The position numbers and the translations under genes were made by a program. A stretch of DNA of 64,000 nt, taken from contig DS999406.1 of the NCBI GenBank assembly GCA_000158155.1, forward strand, positions 668,731-732,730. The letters run 5' to 3'. The notes under the pieces are model-generated. The model did not search any database and had not been told where the DNA came from. It saw only the letters and a list, made by a program, of their open reading frames with translations. The DNA comes from a gamma proteobacterium NOR5-3. GTDB taxonomy: Bacteria > Pseudomonadota > Gammaproteobacteria > Pseudomonadales > Halieaceae. Of the stretch, positions 16,237-24,032 are shown piece after piece. Every line of letters starts with the position of its first letter. Positions within the stretch are counted from its first letter, which is position 1.

Positions 16237-17604
16237 GTGGACGTTTCTCCTTTCACAACGGAATTTGCTTATGTCATCGCCGCGGCGCTGTTTATCTATG
16301 GACTGAAGCTCCTGGGGTCTGCGGCGACAGCTCGTCGAGGTAACACCATATCCTCCATCGGTATGCTTCTGGCTATCGTTGCAGCACTCCTTGATCAGGG
16401 TATTGTGGAGTATCAGTGGATTTTCGCTGGCTTTCTCGTCGGTGGTGCCATCGGCGCCGCGGCGTCACGACTGGTTCAGATGACAGCTATGCCGGAAATG
16501 GTGGCACTGTTTAATGGTTTTGGCGGTTTGGCGAGCCTTTTGGTGGGTGCCGCAGCCATTACCGGTGACGCAGGTTTGTTCACCCTGGTAACCATCGTGC
16601 TTTCCATCTTTATTGGCGGGGTGACCTTCACCGGCTCCCTGGTCGCTTACGGCAAGCTGAGCGAGAAGATCTCCAGCGCGGCGGTGCAGTTCGGCGGTCA
16701 GCAGGTGGTCAACAGCGTCATCGTGATTGCGATCTTTGTGAGCGGTTACATGTTCACCCAGAATCCCGAGACACCACTTTGGCTGTTTGTCATGATCGGC
16801 CTGTCGCTGGCCTTTGGCATCATGGCTGTGATCCCTATCGGCGGTGCGGATATGCCGGTGGTGATCTCGCTGTTGAACTCCTATTCGGGTCTTGCTGCCT
16901 GTGCCGCGGGTTTTGCGATCAACAACAATATTCTGATCGTTGCACGTTCTTTGGTGGGGGCTTCGGGCATCATTCTTACGCAGATCATGTGCAAAGCGAT
17001 GAACCGTTCTCTCTCCAACGTGCTGTTTAGTGGTTTTGCCTCTGTGAGCAGCGAAGAGACCGTGGTGGAAGGCGAAATTAAGCCTATTTCCGCCGAAGAT
17101 GCGTACTACATCCTCGAAGCTGCTACAAATGTCGCTATCATTCCAGGCTATGGAATGGCTGTTGCACAGGCTCAGCACGTGGTCAAAGAGCTCACAGAGC
17201 TGCTTGAAAAGAACGGCGCCGAAGTGAGTTTTGGTATCCACCCGGTGGCGGGCCGTATGCCGGGTCACATGAACGTGCTGCTTGCCGAGGCCGACGTTCC
17301 CTATGACCAGCTGCTGGAAATGGACGAGATCAATCCCCGCATGGAGAATATGGACGTCGCGATTGTTATCGGTGCCAATGACGTGGTGAACCCTGCCGCT
17401 CGCGACGTGGAGTCTTCTCCCATCTATGGTATGCCGGTCATCAATGTGGACCAGGCGCGCACGGTGTTTGTCCTTAAGCGTTCTATGGCTTCTGGCTTTG
17501 CGGGCATCGAAAACCCTCTGTTCTATAAAGACAATACGCGCATGCTGTTCGGTGACGCAAAAGAGTCCATCGGCAGTCTCGTGCGAGAGCTCGGCAACAG
17601 CTGA
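16237..17604 (+). CDS. pntB: Proton-translocating NAD(P) transhydrogenase subunit beta
   Basis: The 455-residue protein starts at GTG 16237. The first ~270 residues hold eight or nine membrane helices of domain II, with GGADMPVVISLLNSYSG as a family signature. The C-terminal ~185 residues form the soluble NADP(H)-binding domain III, seen as IPGYGMAVAQAQH and GIHPVAGRMPGHMNVLLAEA, and VIGANDVVNPAA. Length and order are normal for PntB. A strong hairpin follows the stop codon. Confidence 0.96.
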   Translation: MDVSPFTTEFAYVIAAALFIYGLKLLGSAATARRGNTISSIGMLLAIVAALLDQGIVEYQWIFAGFLVGGAIGAAASRLVQMTAMPEMVALFNGFGGLASLLVGAAAITGDAGLFTLVTIVLSIFIGGVTFTGSLVAYGKLSEKISSAAVQFGGQQVVNSVIVIAIFVSGYMFTQNPETPLWLFVMIGLSLAFGIMAVIPIGGADMPVVISLLNSYSGLAACAAGFAINNNILIVARSLVGASGIILTQIMCKAMNRSLSNVLFSGFASVSSEETVVEGEIKPISAEDAYYILEAATNVAIIPGYGMAVAQAQHVVKELTELLEKNGAEVSFGIHPVAGRMPGHMNVLLAEADVPYDQLLEMDEINPRMENMDVAIVIGANDVVNPAARDVESSPIYGMPVINVDQARTVFVLKRSMASGFAGIENPLFYKDNTRMLFGDAKESIGSLVRELGNS

Positions 17605-17611
17605 CCTGATG

Positions 17612-17643
17612 GCCGGCTCCGGGGATGACCCCCGGGAGCCGGC
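17612..17643 (+). terminator. Hairpin after pntB, possible terminator
   Basis: GCCGGCTCC and GGAGCCGGC form a perfect 9-bp stem with an inner GGGG/CCCC pairing, starting 8 bp after the pntB stop. Only TT follows instead of a T-run, so it may be a Rho-assisted or transcript-end-protecting hairpin rather than a classic intrinsic terminator. Confidence 0.5.
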
Positions 17644-17693
17644 TTGCTCGCGCTGTCCTCCCCCGTTAGGCTTGCTCGCTCAATCCTCGGCCA

Positions 17694-18692
17694 ATGGTGA
17701 CTTTCATGGCGGTCAGTGAGACTCGATCGGCATCAGCCAAATCACGTAGTAAATCCCCAGGTCCCCAGCCCATGGACCTTCAGGCCTTCGCCGATCAATA
17801 CCAAAGTGACGTCTCTGAGGCGCCTATGCTGGTGGCGCTGCGTGGGGAGCACCGCCACATCGCGAGCGTTCTCGCGCTCCTGTCCGATCATTTGAACGCC
17901 ATCGAGCGCAGCGAGTTGGTCGACACGCATGTGGTCTATGAAATCATGGATTACATGGTGACCTGGCCGGATCGTTTTCATCATCCTCGAGAAGACCTGA
18001 TTTTTAGCTACGCCGCCGATCTTGATCACAGGCTTGCAGAAGACCGTCGGCGCCTGGAGCAGGATCATGACCACATGCTGCGTAATGGTCGGGAGCTTCT
18101 ACAGGCGGTAGTGGATTGGCGCCAGGGTGAGCTGAGTGGATCAGAGGTGGTGCGGCTCGGGCGGGCGTATGTCCAGGCATCCTACGGGCATATGAGCTTT
18201 GAGGAGCAGGAGGTATTCCCCGCGATCGATGCCGTGCTCACCCATGCGGACTGGCGGGAATTGTCCGCAGACGATCAGCTCAAGCCGGTGGGCGACCCGG
18301 TATTCGGACGTCGCGTGCAGCGGGAGTTTCGCAATATGGCACGCAAGCTCCGCCGCAGCCTGCGGCGGGGCGTGGAGCGGCAGGCCGTGGCCGAATGGGT
18401 GAGTATTGAATCTCTCTTTGAAGCCTATGAGGTGCTGAGCATGGCCAATCAGAGCGGCCGCACGATTACCCGGGATCAGTTCGTGACCGGACTGCGCGAA
18501 GCCAGTTACATCGTCCTTGATGAGCCCCTCAAGGCACCGTTTCTCTGCGCTGCCAACAATACCCGTCTGACCTTTGAATGGCTCGGTGAGCTGCAGGGCG
18601 TGTATCGCGATGCCGTGTCAGACCTGTTGCGGGTTAATCGCGAACGCAAGGACCGCCTGCGTCTTCTGCGTCGGGCTGGACGTCCCGGCTAG
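17694..18692 (+). CDS. Hemerythrin HHE-domain protein
   Basis: The 332-residue protein starts at ATG 17694 (a second ATG at 17706 is possible). Residues 45-180 form a hemerythrin-like four-helix bundle. Likely iron ligands are His53/His55 (GEHRH), His96 with Glu100 (HHPRED), His125/His127 (DHDH), and His166 with Glu170/171 (GHMSFEE). The C-terminal ~150 residues are helical and basic and not assigned. Such domains bind a di-iron centre and sense or carry O2, NO or iron. The gene is downstream of pntB and its hairpin, so it probably has its own promoter. It converges on the marR gene. Confidence 0.88.
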   Translation: MVTFMAVSETRSASAKSRSKSPGPQPMDLQAFADQYQSDVSEAPMLVALRGEHRHIASVLALLSDHLNAIERSELVDTHVVYEIMDYMVTWPDRFHHPREDLIFSYAADLDHRLAEDRRRLEQDHDHMLRNGRELLQAVVDWRQGELSGSEVVRLGRAYVQASYGHMSFEEQEVFPAIDAVLTHADWRELSADDQLKPVGDPVFGRRVQREFRNMARKLRRSLRRGVERQAVAEWVSIESLFEAYEVLSMANQSGRTITRDQFVTGLREASYIVLDEPLKAPFLCAANNTRLTFEWLGELQGVYRDAVSDLLRVNRERKDRLRLLRRAGRPG

Positions 18693-18725
18693 CTCGATTG
18701 AGGCAGGACCCCTCCCGGGGCGGGA

Positions 18726-19199
18726 TTAGTGGAGTTCGGGGTGGTCCGTCAGCACCGGTGCTGCATCCAGGTCTTCGGCATCCATCATCAGGGCGATGCG
18801 CTCCAGGGACGACACCAGCTGATACTGTTCCCAGCGGGGAAGCGCCTCAAAGCGTCGGGAAAAACTCTCCTGCAGTGGCTTGGGCGCCTCGATAAGCACC
18901 TCGCGACCGGCATCAGTGAGCGTGACGTGTACCCGGCGCTTATCCACGCTGCTGCGGTCTCGCTTTAACAGCCCTCTCTCCTCCAGCTTGGAAACGATAA
19001 CCGTGATGGTTGCCTGACTTAAACTGACCGCGTTGGCGACCTCTGTGGCGGTCAAGCCGTCATTGGCATTTACTGCTCGCAATACCATCAACTGCGGCGC
19101 TGTAATGCCTACAGAGCGGCCCAGCTTGCGCGAATGGATGCTGGTTGCGCGCAATATGCGGCGAAGCGATACAAGCACATCATCGAGTAAATCTGCCAT
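18726..19199 (-). CDS. MarR-family transcriptional regulator
   Basis: The 157-residue protein has a winged helix-turn-helix at about 45-105. The recognition region is NAVSLSQATITVIVSKLEERGL, followed by the wing DKRRVHVTLTDAG. Helices for dimerisation lie at both ends. MarR proteins are dimeric repressors released by small ligands. It begins 18 bp after the sulfotransferase gene stop on the same strand, so it may be the third gene of the TonB receptor operon. A natural candidate target is the AT-rich palindrome upstream of that operon; this is inference. Confidence 0.9.
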   Translation of the reverse strand: MADLLDDVLVSLRRILRATSIHSRKLGRSVGITAPQLMVLRAVNANDGLTATEVANAVSLSQATITVIVSKLEERGLLKRDRSSVDKRRVHVTLTDAGREVLIEAPKPLQESFSRRFEALPRWEQYQLVSSLERIALMMDAEDLDAAPVLTDHPELH

Positions 19200-19217
19200 G
19201 AGTAAAATCCAGTGTCT

Positions 19218-21227
19218 TCAATGCGTCTCGTTGTTGAGCGCGCTTTGGAGTGGCCCCAGCCACGGTGCGTAATTCTGCCATTGCTCCAGGGAATTGCGAA
19301 ATAGTGGTTGGCGAACCTGTTCCGATGACGGCGTGCGAACCGGACGGTCATTTTCGTAAAATCGCAGACAGCGTTCTTCGAAGGGAAGCCCCAGAAAATC
19401 AAGAAGCCGGCGGAGCTCGCCCTCAAAATCTTCCAGCAGGGCTTCATGCTGCACACGGTGCACGCTGCCCGGGAGTACCGAGTCCCAGTGCTCCATGAGG
19501 CGTTCGTACTGCCTGTAATAATGGCCCAGATCCGCAAGGTCGTAGCTGAACTCCTGACCTTCGGCAAACAGCTGCTTGAAGTTACTGAAACAGCAGGCCA
19601 TGGGTTCCCGACGGGCGTCAATGATTTTTGCCTTGGGGAGTATGAGTTTGATGAGTGCGACGTGCCGGAAATTGTTGGGCATTTTGTCGATAAAGAACGG
19701 GGCGTCGCCGCGATGCACGCGGGTTTCTTCGATAAAGTCCCTACCCAGTTGCTGCAGTGACTCTTTGCTTAAGTGGCCAAGAATTTGCGGATAACCCGGG
19801 GTCTGCCCATGCTCGTCACGCTGGCGACGCAGTCTCTGGGCCAGGGACAGGATGTTGGGGAGCTCCCGGGTGCCGTCCACCTGGCTGTGGGTGGCCAGAA
19901 TCTGCTCCAGTAAGGTGCTGCCGGCTCTGGGCATCCCTACAATAAAGATGGGGTCCGCAGCGTCGCAGCCGAGGTCTTCTTTAGCGTGCACAAAGTCCCG
20001 GGTAACAACCGCGCACTGCGCATCCACTTCCCGTTTAAAGCTTTCGCTTCCATAGTTCAGCTGCGCTCGCTTCAGGCTGTTCCCCATGGTGTAGTGTTCA
20101 AAAGACCGCTGGTAATCCTCGCGGTCCTCATAGGCCTTACCCAGAGCAAAGGCCAGATAAATGCGATCAAGCAGCGGCGGGTTCCCGGCGAGTTGCGTTC
20201 CCATCCTGTCAATTTGCGCGTCGTTGAAACTATAGGTCTTTAAGTTGGCCAGGGCATACCAGGCCTCACCACCGCCGCGCCTCGCGTTACTGGCGGCTTC
20301 GTAAGCGGTAATCGCCTCGGTGCCGGCACCAAGGGTTTTTAACGCGTGGCCCTTGGAAGTCAGCGTGATTGCATCGCCGGGTAATTCACCCAGTATCCGG
20401 TCAAAGCCTTGAATGGCTTCGTCGTAGTGGCCCAGTTGCAGGAGTTCGATAGATTTCAGGGATTGAAACTGCAGATTGTCCGGGGCACTGCGAAGCAGTA
20501 TGTCCGCCTGTTCCAGGGACTCTTCAAAGCGCTGTCGCTTGCTGAGTATCCGGATCAGGTCAATTCTCAAGATCGGGTCTGAAGGGTTTATCTCACAGGC
20601 GCTTTGCAGCAAAAAGTGCGCTTCTTCCAAAGCGCCAAGACGTGATCCAATCTCGGCAAGGAGCCGCATGCCCTCCGTGTGTTGCGGGGCCTGAAGAAGA
20701 AACTGCCGGCAAAGCTGTTCGGCTTTGAGAATACGGCCCTGAGCTAACAGGTCAGTCACCGCGAGCAGCGGCTTGGGGAGCTGTTCTACACGATGCAGTT
20801 GAGCCGCGGTTGTGTTTGCCTCGGCCTCTCTTCCGGCGCTGCGAAGTAGAGCCAGGCGCTGTCGATAGCACGCCACCAGTGCCGGATTGGCGCGCAGCGC
20901 CTCACCATATGCATCAATAGCTGCTGTTGTGTTCCCGGTATCTCTGTAGAGATGGGCCTGCTCCTGAAGTCCCCGGCCATTGTCCGGCTCCCTGGCCAGA
21001 AGCTTGCCCAGATATTCCTGGGCAGCTGTGAAGGAGCGGCTCATGCGTGCGCACACTGCGGCAAAATACAGGGCGTCGCTGTTTTCGGGGTCTTGCTGGA
21101 GTTGGGCCTGGAGTAGGTTCAGCGCGTCAGGGATCTGGCCCTTGCGCATAAGCTCCTGGGCTTGAAAGGTGGCGCCCGGCGATGCCGGGCGCTCTGACTC
21201 ACTCAAAGTTCCAGGTAAAGCGCACAC
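19218..21227 (-). CDS. TPR-repeat sulfotransferase
   Basis: The 669-residue protein has about ten TPR units in its first ~380 residues. These are followed by a sulfotransferase domain with the PAPS 5'-phosphosulfate loop FIVGMPRAGSTLLEQIL near residue 425 and the 3'-phosphate-binding region around DARREPMACCFSNFKQLF. I annotate GTG 21227; a TTG at 21206 that overlaps the TonB-receptor stop is an equally possible coupled start. The overlap with the receptor gene is 29 bp. No signal peptide is visible, so action in the cytoplasm on an unknown acceptor is likely. TonB receptor/TPR-sulfotransferase pairs recur in marine bacteria. Confidence 0.88.
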   Translation of the reverse strand: MCALPGTLSESERPASPGATFQAQELMRKGQIPDALNLLQAQLQQDPENSDALYFAAVCARMSRSFTAAQEYLGKLLAREPDNGRGLQEQAHLYRDTGNTTAAIDAYGEALRANPALVACYRQRLALLRSAGREAEANTTAAQLHRVEQLPKPLLAVTDLLAQGRILKAEQLCRQFLLQAPQHTEGMRLLAEIGSRLGALEEAHFLLQSACEINPSDPILRIDLIRILSKRQRFEESLEQADILLRSAPDNLQFQSLKSIELLQLGHYDEAIQGFDRILGELPGDAITLTSKGHALKTLGAGTEAITAYEAASNARRGGGEAWYALANLKTYSFNDAQIDRMGTQLAGNPPLLDRIYLAFALGKAYEDREDYQRSFEHYTMGNSLKRAQLNYGSESFKREVDAQCAVVTRDFVHAKEDLGCDAADPIFIVGMPRAGSTLLEQILATHSQVDGTRELPNILSLAQRLRRQRDEHGQTPGYPQILGHLSKESLQQLGRDFIEETRVHRGDAPFFIDKMPNNFRHVALIKLILPKAKIIDARREPMACCFSNFKQLFAEGQEFSYDLADLGHYYRQYERLMEHWDSVLPGSVHRVQHEALLEDFEGELRRLLDFLGLPFEERCLRFYENDRPVRTPSSEQVRQPLFRNSLEQWQNYAPWLGPLQSALNNETH

Positions 21228-23805
21228 CGCCCGTCAGGGGGCGCGCCAGAGTGACCCGATTGCGGTCATTCACAAAGTTACTGGACAATTCCGCTGCCTC
21301 GTTGGTGAGGTTGTCGACGTAGACTTCCGCAGTCCACTGGGTGTTGGAAACACCGGCAGTAAAGCCCAGCATCATCCAGGAGTCCAGCTTCTGCCGATTG
21401 ATCGCGATGATATCGCTGAAGGACTCATCGGAGTAGGCCAGATGCGGCATCACGTGCGCACGCAGACCGTTGTTAAGATCCCAGTTGTAGCGGGCGCGAA
21501 GGGTGGCCTGCAGCTCTGGTGCAAAGGCCAGCGAATCACCCTTGCGCACATCGTTGGTGGGTGTCAGTACTTCGGTGATTTCGGTATCGAGCACAGAGAA
21601 GGCGCCGGTGACGACCAGTCCGGGCAACGATGCGGGAGCCCAGTCGATCGATCCCTCAACTCCCATTACCTCGGCATTTGCCGCGTTGTCCGAGAAGAAC
21701 AGGTTGGTAATGCTGGGATCAAAAATCGTCGTTTGGAGTCGCTCAATATCTACAAAGAACAGGCTTCCGTTGAAGCGCAGAGACTTATCCAGCAGATCGA
21801 GTTTCCAACCCAGTTCATAGTTGGTTACGTCGTCCGTATCCAGAGCAAAGGGCACCTGATAGCCGTTGGGTCCGGCCGCGCCACCGGGACGGTTCAGCAG
21901 TCCGGGACGAAAGCCTTCGGACAGCGTCACAAACCACAGCTGGTCCTGATTCGGTGTGTAGGAGAAGCTGACCTTGCCGATCACACCGTCGGTTTGTGCC
22001 TTGGTCGGCGCATTGCGCAGTGCTGCGGCTACCTGGTCGGGAGCCTCATCGATATTGTCCAGTGTGTAGGTAAGCTGCGCGGCGGGATCGCAGGTGCCGC
22101 GGAAGGTGATTTGCCCGTCGCCGTTATACAGGTCTGAGATATCGGTCCCGAAAGAGTTTGAGTCCGGCTGGAACAGGTTGCAGAACGAGGAGTTGGCACT
22201 ACCTTCCAGGCCCACTTCGATGTCGTACCAGCGCGCTCCCAGGGTGAGCGCAAAGTTGTCGGTCAGATCCATGGTCACTTCACCAAAGACGCCCATTTGC
22301 TCATCCGTGCGACGCACGTCGTTGCGAAAGATTACGCCGTCCGGAAACGGGCCGGGATCTGAAATGTAGCCGGTAGTAAAGGGAAAGTTGGGAGAGAAGC
22401 CGGTTTGTACGCCGTAGCCGTCGACCCGGGTTGATCCCGGGTAGGTAAAGTCATTGCGCTCGGTGAGGGTCAGGTCGCTGTAAAAGCCGCCCACGGTGGC
22501 ACGAATGCGACGGTCTTCTGCCGTGTTGAGGCGAATCTCATGGGTGGAGACTTCGGTTTCGGTTTTACTGTTTACAAACAGATCCGGAGCCTGACAGGTG
22601 CCGCTGGGAGCGGCATCACCCGGATAGGATACGGAACTGTCACAGATGTAATAAGGCAGATACTGACCCACGAACAGGTAGTCTGAGTAATCCACCAACT
22701 GATCTGTTTGACGGTCGGTGAATGCGCCGGAGTACAGCACTTCCAGCTCACCTACCCGTCCGGTGAGCGTCCAGGCCGTGTTGCTAAACTCGTCGGTAAT
22801 ACTGTCGTTTTGGAAGCGCGTTATTTCGTAGTCGCCCAGGTCCGGGTCCGAGAAAAACACGCCATCGGAATCAAGCTGCTGCTGCATGTGTGAGACCTGC
22901 AGATCCCAGTTGGCGTTGATGGTATAGACGCCCGAGAGTCGGAAGCCCGCGTAGGTTGTGTCATTGAAGTCGTCTTCGGTCCGTGTGCTGTTATCGGCGT
23001 TAATAAAGTTTACGCCGGATAGATCAGCGCCGGCCTGAAAGCCTTCGCGCTGGGCGCTGACGGGTACGCCATTGGCACGCATGGTGCCTGCGGGTCGGAA
23101 GCGGGCGCTTTCACGGGTACTGAGGGTGCCTGCAACGTTGTCGACGTACCCGCCCATGCGATCAACGTAGACAACACCGCGCAGCGCAAGCTTGTCGCTT
23201 ACCGGCATGTTGATCATGCCCTCGACGTTGTTGCTCATTTCCCCGCCTTTGGTGAAGGCCGTGCCGACCTTCATTTTTCCGTAGGTGCCACTGAAATCGG
23301 GCTTATTGGTTATGAGGCGAACCGTACCTGCCTGCGAGCTGGAGCCAAACAGCGTGCCCTGGGGTCCGGCCAGGACCTCGATGCGATTCATGTCCGCCGC
23401 GTAAACATCCAGGTTACGACCCGGCTGCGCTAGTGGCTGCTCGTCAAGGTAAAGCGCGACGTTGGGCGACAGTCCTGCAACACCGGCGGTAGTGAGGTTC
23501 GGCGTAGTAGAGGCGACGCCGCGAATATAAATAGTGCTTTGCCCGGGACCGCTGCCGCCGGCGGTTACGCCAGGCAGCTGTACCAGATAATCCTCGAAGT
23601 TGGTGATGCCCATATCGTTGAGCGTGCTCTCGCCCAGTGCCTGCACCGCAAGGGGGATATCCTGGGTACTTGCCGACCGCTTGGTGGCAGTCACGATGAT
23701 CTCTTCAAGTTGGGCAAAGGCGTTGGCGCTGGCAAGGCTTCCGCCGGTGACCGTGGCGAGTACTGCTGCGCGGGTGGCGAGTTGAAGCTTGTTACTGGAC
23801 CGCAT
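21199..23805 (-). CDS. TonB-dependent outer-membrane receptor
   Basis: The 868-residue protein starts at ATG 23805 with AGGGAGA at 5-bp spacing. A signal peptide ends near ASANAFA, followed by a TonB box-like EEIIVTATKR. The plug domain (about 45-165) includes STIYIRGVAS and RIEVLAGPQGTLFGSSSQAGTVRLIT. The remainder is a 22-strand barrel ending GGVRFTWNFE, an uncommon final residue (Glu after the usual aromatic). It imports a large or scarce substrate across the outer membrane using TonB energy. The substrate is unknown; the linked sulfotransferase and divergent BCCT carrier hint at a sulfated or betaine-like compound, which is speculative. Confidence 0.93.
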   Translation of the reverse strand: MRSSNKLQLATRAAVLATVTGGSLASANAFAQLEEIIVTATKRSASTQDIPLAVQALGESTLNDMGITNFEDYLVQLPGVTAGGSGPGQSTIYIRGVASTTPNLTTAGVAGLSPNVALYLDEQPLAQPGRNLDVYAADMNRIEVLAGPQGTLFGSSSQAGTVRLITNKPDFSGTYGKMKVGTAFTKGGEMSNNVEGMINMPVSDKLALRGVVYVDRMGGYVDNVAGTLSTRESARFRPAGTMRANGVPVSAQREGFQAGADLSGVNFINADNSTRTEDDFNDTTYAGFRLSGVYTINANWDLQVSHMQQQLDSDGVFFSDPDLGDYEITRFQNDSITDEFSNTAWTLTGRVGELEVLYSGAFTDRQTDQLVDYSDYLFVGQYLPYYICDSSVSYPGDAAPSGTCQAPDLFVNSKTETEVSTHEIRLNTAEDRRIRATVGGFYSDLTLTERNDFTYPGSTRVDGYGVQTGFSPNFPFTTGYISDPGPFPDGVIFRNDVRRTDEQMGVFGEVTMDLTDNFALTLGARWYDIEVGLEGSANSSFCNLFQPDSNSFGTDISDLYNGDGQITFRGTCDPAAQLTYTLDNIDEAPDQVAAALRNAPTKAQTDGVIGKVSFSYTPNQDQLWFVTLSEGFRPGLLNRPGGAAGPNGYQVPFALDTDDVTNYELGWKLDLLDKSLRFNGSLFFVDIERLQTTIFDPSITNLFFSDNAANAEVMGVEGSIDWAPASLPGLVVTGAFSVLDTEITEVLTPTNDVRKGDSLAFAPELQATLRARYNWDLNNGLRAHVMPHLAYSDESFSDIIAINRQKLDSWMMLGFTAGVSNTQWTAEVYVDNLTNEAAELSSNFVNDRNRVTLARPLTGGVRFTWNFE

Positions 23806-23860
23806 GTTGTCTCCCTGACAATAATAGTGCGTTACAAAAGCGCCGGCATTTTATAGCAAA

Positions 23861-23875
23861 AGCAATATGATTGCT
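23861..23875. promoter_or_regulatory. Palindrome AGCAAT-ATG-ATTGCT in the TonB receptor/BCCT gap
   Basis: A perfect 6-bp inverted repeat with 3-bp centre lies 56 bp upstream of the TonB receptor start. It is itself flanked by CGCCGG (23841-23846) and CCGGCG (23882-23887). It may be an operator or part of a leader hairpin for the receptor transcript. Confidence 0.4.
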
Positions 23876-23893
23876 GAAGTTCCGGCGTTATTG

Positions 23894-23920
23894 AATCTAT
23901 ATAGTTGATTTATATAGATT
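23894..23920. promoter_or_regulatory. AT-rich 10-bp inverted repeat, candidate operator
   Basis: AATCTATATA and TATATAGATT form a perfect 10-bp inverted repeat around a 7-bp centre, in the middle of the 227-bp gap between the divergent TonB receptor and BCCT genes. Size, symmetry and AT content fit a binding site for a dimeric winged-helix regulator such as the MarR protein encoded nearby. The rest of the gap is AT rich, unlike the GC-rich genes around it. Confidence 0.5.
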
Positions 23921-24032
23921 TATATCTACGTCGTGCCCTTTAAATTAGTTTATTTACGATGTATTAATACTTTGCTGTCATCGGATAATCTGCGTAACCT
24001 GCCGGCTTTAACTTTTATATACAGGGGTTTAG

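Noticed and set aside
16465..17268. Open frame of 267 codons on the minus strand inside pntB
   Set aside because: It lies antisense to a clear membrane-protein gene, is rich in His/Lys/Asp as expected from antisense of hydrophobic codons, and has no family resemblance.
21169..22137. Open frame of 322 codons on the plus strand across the TonB receptor gene
   Set aside because: It is antisense to the conserved receptor barrel and has no ribosome site or recognisable domain.
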